In this document: positions 1-7,083 of the stretch, one piece after another
Position numbering within the stretch: position 1 is the stretch's first letter
Layout of the letters: every line of letters begins with the position of its first letter
Notes under the pieces: model-generated
Told to the model about the DNA's origin: nothing
Databases searched by the model: none
What the model saw: the letters and a program-made list of their open reading frames with translations, nothing else
Translations under genes and position numbers: made by a program
NCBI GenBank assembly: GCA_030728235.1
Contig: JANRAA010000223.1
Span: forward strand, 5,262-18,136
Direction: 5' to 3'
DNA length: 12,875 nt
Origin: Flavobacteriales bacterium
GTDB taxonomy: Bacteria; Bacteroidota; Bacteroidia; Flavobacteriales_D; Sanyastnellaceae

Positions 1-1
1 A

Positions 2-2389
2 AAATACCTTCTGATTTTCGCCCTCTTATTGGCAGCGTTTCTCTCATACGGACAGAACGCCACCTTGAGTGGTTACGTTCGCGATGCAGAAACCGGCGAA
101 GACCTTGTTGGAGCCAGCGTCGTTCTCAAAGAACTGGTGCGCGGCACACCTACCAACTTGCAAGGATTTTATTCGCTCACCGCTCCTGTGGGTGAATACA
201 CATTGGAAATCACCTCTGTGGGTTATAAACCGTACAAAAACAAAATCCAACTTAACAAAGACCTTTCCCTTTCAGTAGAATTATCAACCAATGTCATCAT
301 GGGACCGGAGGTTGAAATTGTTGGGGCAAAGGGAGAAAACACTGAAAGCACCGACATGGGTCGGGTTGACTTATCGGTGGAAAGCATCAAGAGTTTGCCT
401 GCTTTTTTGGGAGAAGTGGATGTATTGAAGACCATACAATTTTTACCAGGTGTGCAATCGGCCGGAGAGGGCAATTCTGGATTTTACGTCCGCGGCGGTG
501 GCCCCGACCAAAACCTCATCTTGCTCGACAACACCACCGTTTACAATGCATCTCACCTTTTTGGTTTCTTCTCCGTTTTCAATGCCGACGCCATCAAAGG
601 AGTTGAGATTATCAAAGGTGGCATGCCAGCGAGTTATGGCGGACGTGTATCATCGGTGCTCGATATCAGTTTGAAAGAAGGGAATAGTAAAGAGTTTAAA
701 GTTGACGGAGGCATAGGCTTGATCAGTTCGAGGCTTACGATGCAGGGCCCGATAAAGAAAGACACCTCCAGCTTTATAGTCAGTTTTAGACGGACGTACA
801 TAGACGTTTTGGTGAAGCCCTTTATCAACGAAGGATCGAATTTTTCGGGATCGTCGTACTTTTTTTACGACTTGAACATGAAGTTGAATTACAGAATCTC
901 AGACAAAGACCGGTTGTATGTCAGCGGGTATTTTGGCCGCGACGTTTTCAACTTCCAGAGTAAAACAGTTGGTTTTGGGGCACGCATACCATGGGGAAAT
1001 GCCATTGGAGCATTGCGTTGGAACCACTTGTTTTCGGATAAGTTGTTCATGAACACCACCGTATCTTATACCGATTATCGCTTTGCTTTTGAGGGATCTC
1101 AAGAAGAGTTTTCATTTGCATTGAATTCCGGCATCCAAGACTGGAGTGCTAAGACAAGTTTTTCATGGTACCCGAACTACAGGCACCAAGTGCAGGCAGG
1201 AACCGAATATATTTTTCACACCTTCTCACCCAGTCAGGCGACCGCTAGCAGCGGCGATACCGAGTTTGATTTGGGCAATGAACCACCCCTTTTAAGTCAC
1301 GAAGCAGCCGTTTACATTTTAGACCAATTCGACATCACCGATAATTTGCGAGTGAATGCAGGGTTGCGGTATTCCATGTTCATACATGTTGGCCCCTTTA
1401 CCCGATACATTTTTGAGGAAGACGATTTGTTGAGTGCAGCATCGGAGCCAGAGACAAAAACTTACGGCAAAGGACAAAAAGTGAAGCAGTACGGCGGTTG
1501 GGAGCCACGAATCAATTTGCGCTATCGATTGAACGAACGCTCATCTATCAAAGCAGGTTACACCCACAACTATCAGTACGTGCACCTTGCATCGTTGTCG
1601 CAGACATCTTTGCCTACAGATGTATGGTTGCCTAGCACCGACCGCGTCAATCCACAGTTTGGGATACAATACAACCTCGGGTATTTTAGAGACATCCTAG
1701 GTGGAGCTTATGAGGCATCTGTTGAAGGTTATTACAAAGACATGCGCAACCTCGTTGAGTATGCTGAAGGAGCAGCACCCGAGAACAACTTGAACAACAA
1801 TACCGACAACCAACTTGTGTTTGGCGATGGGACATCCTACGGAGTAGAGTTTTTCTTAAAGAAGTCGAGAGGCAAGTTCAACGGATGGATAGGTTATACT
1901 TGGAGCAAGACCACACGCACATTTGAAGATTTGAATTTTGGCAATTCTTACCCTGCAAAGTTCGACAGACGACATGATTTGAGTGTTGTGATGAGTTACG
2001 ACATCAAAGACAAGTTTACCTTGGGAGGCACCTTTGTTTATGCCACAGGCAATGCCATAACCTTGCCCGTAGAACGGTACTTTTATGAGGGCCGAGTTGT
2101 CGACATCTATGGCGAACGCAACAGTTTCCGCATGGCACCTTTTCACAGAGCCGACATTGCATTGACCTACTACCCGCCATCGGCGCGAGCCGCCAGAAGG
2201 GGCGATAAATCACGTAAGTTTACCAATCACTGGGTATTTTCAGTGTACAACCTATACAACCGCAAAAATCCATACTTCATTTACTTCGGGAATTCCGGAA
2301 ACTTGAGTGCTGGCACATTGCAGATTAAGGCTTACCAAGTGAGTCTGTTTCCTATTTTACCATCCATAACCTGGAATTTCCAATTTTAG
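2..2389 (+). CDS. TonB-dependent outer-membrane receptor, carboxypeptidase-like N-terminal domain (5' end cut off)
   Basis: Outer-membrane active transporter powered by TonB/ExbBD; the substrate cannot be read from sequence. The frame is open to the left edge. The first codons encode a hydrophobic run ending AAFLSYGQ, a typical signal peptide, so only the initiating codons are missing; the TTG at 29 is internal. Numbering from position 2 gives 795 residues. Residues about 19-95 form a carboxypeptidase-regulatory-like beta-sandwich (SGYVRDAETGEDLVGASV ... GFYSL). Residues about 115-230 are the plug, with RGGGPDQNLILLD, FNADAIKGVEIIKGG and YGGRVSSVLDI. The remainder is a beta-barrel ending in WNFQF, an aromatic C-terminus as expected for a BAM substrate. 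It lacks SusC hallmarks and has no SusD partner in view. One base separates its stop from the ABC exporter gene, so the two are probably co-transcribed. The family call is firm; the ligand is unknown. Confidence 0.93.
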   Translation, partial: KYLLIFALLLAAFLSYGQNATLSGYVRDAETGEDLVGASVVLKELVRGTPTNLQGFYSLTAPVGEYTLEITSVGYKPYKNKIQLNKDLSLSVELSTNVIMGPEVEIVGAKGENTESTDMGRVDLSVESIKSLPAFLGEVDVLKTIQFLPGVQSAGEGNSGFYVRGGGPDQNLILLDNTTVYNASHLFGFFSVFNADAIKGVEIIKGGMPASYGGRVSSVLDISLKEGNSKEFKVDGGIGLISSRLTMQGPIKKDTSSFIVSFRRTYIDVLVKPFINEGSNFSGSSYFFYDLNMKLNYRISDKDRLYVSGYFGRDVFNFQSKTVGFGARIPWGNAIGALRWNHLFSDKLFMNTTVSYTDYRFAFEGSQEEFSFALNSGIQDWSAKTSFSWYPNYRHQVQAGTEYIFHTFSPSQATASSGDTEFDLGNEPPLLSHEAAVYILDQFDITDNLRVNAGLRYSMFIHVGPFTRYIFEEDDLLSAASEPETKTYGKGQKVKQYGGWEPRINLRYRLNERSSIKAGYTHNYQYVHLASLSQTSLPTDVWLPSTDRVNPQFGIQYNLGYFRDILGGAYEASVEGYYKDMRNLVEYAEGAAPENNLNNNTDNQLVFGDGTSYGVEFFLKKSRGKFNGWIGYTWSKTTRTFEDLNFGNSYPAKFDRRHDLSVVMSYDIKDKFTLGGTFVYATGNAITLPVERYFYEGRVVDIYGERNSFRMAPFHRADIALTYYPPSARAARRGDKSRKFTNHWVFSVYNLYNRKNPYFIYFGNSGNLSAGTLQIKAYQVSLFPILPSITWNFQF

Positions 2390-2390
2390 C

Positions 2391-4277
2391 ATGCGCGCAT
2401 TATTCAGCCTAAATAAATATTTCTGGAAGTACCGTTGGCGCTTATTGCTCGGCATAGTCTTCATCATTTTGACCAATATTTTCGGAGTGTATTCGCCAGT
2501 TCTCATCGGCGAAGGCGTTAACATGTTGAATGATGCCAACGAAGCCTATTTCCAGCACATCGACGAGCCAGAAGCTTATGTGGGCAAAGACATCGCATTG
2601 CCAGCGAGTATCATGTGGATATCGCGCAACCTCGCGTTCGACATCAGTTCTACCCAGAACTTGCAAACACCCGAGCAGATTTCGAAAGCCGTAATCATGC
2701 TTGCAATCGTCTTGGCAGTGCTGTACATCATCATTTACCTCATCAAAGGTGTGTTTTTGTTTATGACCCGGCAAACCATCATTGTCATGTCGCGCCTCAT
2801 CGAGTTTGATCAAAAAAACGAAATCTACGACCATTATCAGCGGTTGAGCATGGCCTTTTACAAGCGCAACAACACCGGAGATTTGATGAACAGGATCAGT
2901 GAAGACGTGAGTAAAGTGCGCATGTATTTAGGACCTGCCGTGATGTACACCTTGAATTTGGCGGTAATGATTGTCTTGGTGGTTATTTTCATGCTTCGCA
3001 TAGATGTTGAACTAACCCTTTACGTGCTCCTCCCCTTGCCCTTTATGTCGGTTTGCATTTATTACGTCAGCAACCTCATGAACAAACGCAGCGAAGAAGT
3101 TCAGCGTCAGCAATCGCATTTGAGCACCCTTGTTCAAGAATCTATTTCGGGGATACGCGTTTTAAAAGCTTATCACCGCGAGAAGTATAGCCAAGACAAT
3201 TTCAGTGCAGAGTCAGACCTCTACAAAGTCAAAGCACTGGCTCAAGTAAAAGTCGACGCCTTGTTTATGCCCATCATCGTTTTATTGGTTGGTTTGAGCA
3301 CCATTTTGACCATTTACATTGGCGGCATGAAGGTTATTTCGGGTGAGATGAATATCGGACAGGTTTTCGAGTTCATTTTCTTTGTCAACCTCCTCACCTG
3401 GCCTTTTGCCTCTGTTGGGTGGGTCACTTCGCTTGTCCAAAAAGCCGAAGCTTCTCAAGAACGCATCAACGAATTTTTGCGCCAGGAGCCGGAGATACAG
3501 AACATCAATCCTCAAGAAGAAAATCTAAGAGGGGCTCTTTCATTCAGAAATGTAAGCTTCAGATATCCCGATTCGGGCATACAGGCATTGAAAGGATTAT
3601 CGTTTGACCTTGAAGCTGGCAAAACCATGGCCATTATTGGGCGCACCGGTAGTGGGAAGTCGACCATTGCCAACCTCATTGCACGTCAATACGACCCTAC
3701 TGAAGGAGAGATTTTATTGGATGGCAAGCCCTTGCCAGAGCACAACCTGTATCAGATTCGGAGAGTGCTTGGATACGTTCCACAAGAAGTCTTTTTGTTT
3801 TCTGAGAGCATACGAAACAACATCGCCTTTGGCTTAGATAGTGCTGACGACCAGACCGTTCAAGCCGCTGCAAAAGACGCATGTGTTCACGACAACATCA
3901 TGCAGTTTCCAAAGCAATACGACACCCTTTTGGGCGAGCGAGGCATCAATTTATCGGGCGGACAAAAGCAGCGCATTTCGATAGCGCGCGCCATCATCAA
4001 AAAACCATTGATCTTGCTTTTCGACGACTGTCTATCAGCGGTTGACACCGAAACCGAAGAGGCCATTTTGACCAATTTGAAGCGCATCATGGCAAATCGC
4101 ACATCGTTGATCATCAGTCACCGAGTGAGCTCAATAAAGCACGCCGATCACATCATCATGATAGATCAAGGTAAGGTTTCAGAGGCAGGCACACACCAAG
4201 AACTATTGGAACTTGGCGGTGCGTATGCCGAATTATATCACAAGCAATTGCTTGAAGAAGAGGTAAGTAAGCCTTGA
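2391..4277 (+). CDS. ABC exporter half-transporter (fused TMD-NBD, MsbA/MdlA-like)
   Basis: Inner-membrane type IV ABC exporter of 628 residues, the usual half-transporter size, working as a dimer. About six membrane segments are visible near residues 17-38, 98-122, 182-202, 205-226, 290-310 and 325-346. The nucleotide-binding domain has Walker A GRTGSGKST (417-425), Q-loop GYVPQ (Q465), signature LSGGQ (521-525), Walker B LILLFDD (D545), the D-loop SAVD and switch His577. D546 replaces the usual catalytic glutamate, as in MdlA-type subunits of heterodimeric exporters. The segment between TM1 and TM2 (about residues 42-97) is long and polar, probably a periplasmic insertion. The ATG at 2391 lies one base after the receptor stop; no Shine-Dalgarno is visible. 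The cargo (lipid, drug or peptide) cannot be inferred. The gene meets the minus-strand secreted-protein gene head-on with 13 bases between stops. Confidence 0.93.
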   Translation: MRALFSLNKYFWKYRWRLLLGIVFIILTNIFGVYSPVLIGEGVNMLNDANEAYFQHIDEPEAYVGKDIALPASIMWISRNLAFDISSTQNLQTPEQISKAVIMLAIVLAVLYIIIYLIKGVFLFMTRQTIIVMSRLIEFDQKNEIYDHYQRLSMAFYKRNNTGDLMNRISEDVSKVRMYLGPAVMYTLNLAVMIVLVVIFMLRIDVELTLYVLLPLPFMSVCIYYVSNLMNKRSEEVQRQQSHLSTLVQESISGIRVLKAYHREKYSQDNFSAESDLYKVKALAQVKVDALFMPIIVLLVGLSTILTIYIGGMKVISGEMNIGQVFEFIFFVNLLTWPFASVGWVTSLVQKAEASQERINEFLRQEPEIQNINPQEENLRGALSFRNVSFRYPDSGIQALKGLSFDLEAGKTMAIIGRTGSGKSTIANLIARQYDPTEGEILLDGKPLPEHNLYQIRRVLGYVPQEVFLFSESIRNNIAFGLDSADDQTVQAAAKDACVHDNIMQFPKQYDTLLGERGINLSGGQKQRISIARAIIKKPLILLFDDCLSAVDTETEEAILTNLKRIMANRTSLIISHRVSSIKHADHIIMIDQGKVSEAGTHQELLELGGAYAELYHKQLLEEEVSKP

Positions 4278-4296
4278 TTCACTTTTGTGATTAAGG
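4272..4296 (+). terminator. Hairpin spanning both convergent stop codons
   Basis: Arms CCTTGATTCAC and GTGATTAAGG around a TTTT loop form a 10-pair stem with one bulged T. It contains the TGA of the ABC exporter (4275-4277) and the TAA of the opposing gene (4291-4293). G4276 faces T4292, a G-U wobble in plus-strand RNA but a C-A mismatch in minus-strand RNA, so the fold is better in the plus direction. No T-tract follows on either strand, so it is not a textbook intrinsic terminator. It may instead block 3' exonucleases or act with other termination factors. Confidence 0.4.
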
Positions 4297-6621
4297 ACAA
4301 GGCGTACCGAAGAAGCTTAGGAAAGACAGCACATCTGTAGCGTTTACAATACCATCATTATTGAGGTCAGTGGTGCACCCCGAGTTGCAGCTAAACTCAC
4401 CAAGCATCTGAAGGAAGTCGCCCACATTTCGCACGCCATCGCTGTTGAAATCGCCCGGACATGAGGCTAGCTCAGCGCCATCCACATTACCATCACAGTT
4501 GTTATCTATACCTTCTTGAGTGCCGCTGGCGCCTGGATACACATCATCACGTGTATCGTCGCAATCGGTATTATCGATTACATATCCCGCAATTGGAGCA
4601 CAAAGCGACATTGGGTTTGCTGCATCTCCAAAACCATCACCATCCGCGTCAGCGTAGTAAGTGATTGCGAATACACACGAACCATCGTCGGTATCAGCAG
4701 CAGGGTTATAGTTACATGCTGCAACATCGGTGCAACCGGGCACAGGGAGCGACAGACAGAAAGGTTCAACTACTCCCGAACCATAGGCAGGAGTAGGCAT
4801 GATAACAATATCGACACCATTGGCGTCAAACACACGGTAGTTACCATCAATTGCACAACCCGAAGCGATACCAGAGAGACCATCACCAAAAGCATCTGAA
4901 ATGTTCCAGTTATAGCATCCAGGCTCAAGGCAGTAAGACCATTGAAATAGCGTTTGATCTGCAAGTGTATTAGCAGCCACAGAAGCCACAACAGTGCCTA
5001 GATCATCGGTTAGCGTCCAGCTCACCTCTTCGCCCCAACAATCAGTCAGTATTTCGAGGGTGATATCGATACAAGGGAAGATGCAAGAGCCATCGTCGAT
5101 TGTTGCTGCAGGGTCATAGTTTGAGGCATTTACATCGGTGCAACCTGGAATGTCAACACCGCAATCGAGAATCAAAACATCAACTGTATTGCGGTACGTA
5201 TAGTTCGCTCCTGCCCCTTCAATCATCAAAGAAAGCGTTTGCGACACGTTCGGCAGGTTTGAAATTGACAATTGGTAAGTTCCTGGGTTGACATTGTTTT
5301 GAGAGAATGAAGCAGTTGCACCAACAGGCAAGCCGCTTACCACCGAAAGGTTCACAGGTCCAAGAAATCCAACTTCTACTGTTACATCCACTATTGCTGT
5401 GGCATCGGAACAGAAAAAAGGAGCCGTTGAACTAGCGTTTATAAATTGTGGCTTGAGCAGAAACAAGCCCTCTTCGATGTGACTTACAGCAACGATGCCA
5501 GAGCTGAAATACGGATAGTTCGACCAGCTGCCGTTGTAAGCTGCGGAGTTGCTTGCTGGGTAGACATCAAAAAATGCCACTTCCGACAACGATGCCGATG
5601 CAATGTTTTGATCGTCGAGTATGCGCAAACCGCCGCGGTAGTTTGATTGGTACACCAAATTTCCGTTTGTGTACAAGTTGTGATCGATAGCAGCTATTGA
5701 AGAGAAGAACTCACCTATCAAAACTGGGTTGTCGAGATCTTGCACATTCCAAATCAGCGTTCGCGTATTGAAGCCAGAGCTTGTCTCATCAATTTCATCA
5801 CCCAGCATAAAATACTGTTGATCTTCGGTTAGCCATCCTTGGTGAGCATATGCTACGTTTGGATAACCGATGCGCGACAGTTGTTGACAGTCTGTAGGAT
5901 CATTTACATCCACAATTGTCAGCGTGTTTTCGTTGCTACAAAAGGCGATTTCTTTACCAACGTGAGTGGCATCAGGGCCCGCATAAGTAACTACTTGCGC
6001 ATCGTGAGTATAGCCATCGGCAGCGAAATCACCAGCAAAAGTAGGTGCGAGCGGATTGCTAATATTTACAATATGAAGTCCTCCGGAGAACGTATTCGTA
6101 CCTACACCGTAGGCAAGGCCAACAGCCTCGTTGATAACGATGTTGTGAGCACGACCGAATCCTGCATAGTGTGCATCTTCTGTAAATGCAATGGGCGGGG
6201 CAGCAATGTTGCGCAGGCGAGTTAAATCGAAAACCTGCATACCATGGTTTGACGCTTCAGAAACGATAAACGCATAGTTACCATACACCTTTACATCGCG
6301 CCAAATACTGTTTACAGTGTGTGTTGGCAGGGATCCCAAATAAACAGGGTTCAACGGATCAGAAATATCGACAAAAGCCGTCCCATTTGTTTTTCCGAGG
6401 AGGACATATTCTTTTCCATCCAAAGGATCTGTCCACCCCCAAATATCATTGAATTCAATGTTTCCTCCGCCGAGGTCGGGTATCCCCATGAACGCGTACA
6501 TGTCGACATTCTCGCAAGGATATAAACCTGCTGCTAACCCGTCTACACAGGGAGATTGAGCATCAGCAATAAAAGGAAATAGGAGAAAAAGGGTGGCTAG
6601 GAGTTTGTAAAAAGGTCGCAT
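4291..6621 (-). CDS. Secreted choice-of-anchor B family beta-propeller protein with Cys-rich, MopE-like and EF-hand modules
   Basis: Exported protein of 776 residues with unknown role. A signal peptide spans residues 1-21 with an Ala-Asp-Ala cleavage site before Q22; there is no lipobox Cys. Residues about 25-392 match the choice-of-anchor B family (TIGR04312) from remembered motifs: SIWRDVKVYGNYAFIVSEA, HGMQVFDL, AHNIVINE, GYTHDAQVV, EIAFCSNENTLTIVDV, AHQGWLTEDQQYFMLGDEIDE. These include LVIVD-like blades. A beta-sandwich-like linker follows (395-487). Two CTDV-N-Y-PAA-DDGSC modules lie at 492-515 and 628-651, flanking a GCY/GDG module (517-622). A MopE-like metal-binding motif (DADGDGFGD, DCDD, YPGA, DNNCDG) covers 655-714. 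A dockerin-like pair of EF-hand loops starts at D724 and D752. No type IX sorting domain is seen. The gene lies 66 bases after the response regulator on the same strand, possibly sharing its transcript. Confidence 0.9.
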   Translation of the reverse strand: MRPFYKLLATLFLLFPFIADAQSPCVDGLAAGLYPCENVDMYAFMGIPDLGGGNIEFNDIWGWTDPLDGKEYVLLGKTNGTAFVDISDPLNPVYLGSLPTHTVNSIWRDVKVYGNYAFIVSEASNHGMQVFDLTRLRNIAAPPIAFTEDAHYAGFGRAHNIVINEAVGLAYGVGTNTFSGGLHIVNISNPLAPTFAGDFAADGYTHDAQVVTYAGPDATHVGKEIAFCSNENTLTIVDVNDPTDCQQLSRIGYPNVAYAHQGWLTEDQQYFMLGDEIDETSSGFNTRTLIWNVQDLDNPVLIGEFFSSIAAIDHNLYTNGNLVYQSNYRGGLRILDDQNIASASLSEVAFFDVYPASNSAAYNGSWSNYPYFSSGIVAVSHIEEGLFLLKPQFINASSTAPFFCSDATAIVDVTVEVGFLGPVNLSVVSGLPVGATASFSQNNVNPGTYQLSISNLPNVSQTLSLMIEGAGANYTYRNTVDVLILDCGVDIPGCTDVNASNYDPAATIDDGSCIFPCIDITLEILTDCWGEEVSWTLTDDLGTVVASVAANTLADQTLFQWSYCLEPGCYNWNISDAFGDGLSGIASGCAIDGNYRVFDANGVDIVIMPTPAYGSGVVEPFCLSLPVPGCTDVAACNYNPAADTDDGSCVFAITYYADADGDGFGDAANPMSLCAPIAGYVIDNTDCDDTRDDVYPGASGTQEGIDNNCDGNVDGAELASCPGDFNSDGVRNVGDFLQMLGEFSCNSGCTTDLNNDGIVNATDVLSFLSFFGTPCP
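4669..4740 (-). repeat. Cys-rich DDGSC module, copy 2 (residues 628-651)
   Basis: This encodes PGCTDVAACNYNPAADTDDG followed by SCVF, the second copy of a module also found at 5077-5148. It leads into the MopE-like metal-binding segment. The pattern CTD-x-x-A-x-NY-x-PAA-x-x-DDGSC recurs in secreted proteins of marine Bacteroidota; its function is not established. Conserved Cys and acidic residues suggest a disulfide-stabilised, perhaps calcium-binding, spacer. Confidence 0.75.
5077..5148 (-). repeat. Cys-rich DDGSC module, copy 1 (residues 492-515)
   Basis: This encodes PGCTDVNASNYDPAATIDDG followed by SCIF. It is the first copy of the module repeated at 4669-4740, and the two DNA copies share recognisable stretches such as the GATGGCTC/GATGGTTC region encoding DDGS. 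It sits after the beta-sandwich-like linker and before the GCY/GDG module. Confidence 0.75.
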
Positions 6622-6628
6622 AATCTGA

Positions 6629-6644
6629 TTTAGGTAGCTCTAAA
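6629..6644. promoter_or_regulatory. Short dyad in the leader of the secreted-protein gene
   Basis: TTTAG-GTAGCT-CTAAA is a 5-base-arm inverted repeat 7 bases upstream of the ATG at 6621 (minus strand). On the minus strand it overlaps TATCTTTA, a one-mismatch copy of the Bacteroidota -7 element TAnnTTTG. No -33 element lies at the expected distance. It could be an operator or leader hairpin, but arms this short also occur by chance. Confidence 0.2.
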
Positions 6645-6687
6645 GATACGACAAAAACCAAAAACACACCCTTTTGTTCTCATCGTT

Positions 6688-7083
6688 TTAGTCGATACAT
6701 TCTTTCACCCTCGCGAGATCGCTGTACTTAATGGGCTTGTGGATGAATTCGCGGATGGAACTAAAAAGCTCGGCTTTTTTGAGATCTTGCGGATCGATTG
6801 AAGAAGACAAGATAAAAATGTGGATGACTTGATCGTTCAGAATTTCCTCGAATTCTTCAAGAAATTGCCACCCATCGAGAACCGGCATATTGATATCTAA
6901 GAAAATGACAGAAGGCAATTCTTCATTTTCATCTACCATACCTTTTAAGGCCTCCAGCGCTTCCCTTCCATTCCGATAAACCAAAAGGACATCGCAAAAG
7001 GACGTTGACTCCATCATCCTTTTCGCTCCGAAAAGAAAGATGTGATCATCATCTATAATGCATGCCTTTTTAATTCTTGCCAT
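6688..7083 (-). CDS. Single-domain response regulator (receiver domain only)
   Basis: Cytoplasmic phospho-receiver protein of 131 residues with no output domain. The acidic pocket is D11-D12 (in ACIIDDDH), the phospho-acceptor is D63 (FLDINMPVLDG), the switch Ser/Thr position is S93, and the invariant lysine is K116 (FIHKPI). All catalytic residues are intact, so it should be phosphorylated. The start overlaps the end of the histidine kinase gene by 14 bases, which implies translational coupling and makes that kinase the obvious partner. With no DNA-binding or enzymatic domain it must act by protein contact or as a phosphate relay or sink. The downstream partner is not identifiable here. Confidence 0.93.
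   Translation of the reverse strand: MARIKKACIIDDDHIFLFGAKRMMESTSFCDVLLVYRNGREALEALKGMVDENEELPSVIFLDINMPVLDGWQFLEEFEEILNDQVIHIFILSSSIDPQDLKKAELFSSIREFIHKPIKYSDLARVKECID

Noticed and set aside
4241..4254. Perfect 14-base palindrome CAAGCAATTGCTTG near the end of the ABC exporter
   Set aside because: It lies within coding sequence, makes only a 5-base stem and has no T-tract on either strand, so it was not called a terminator.
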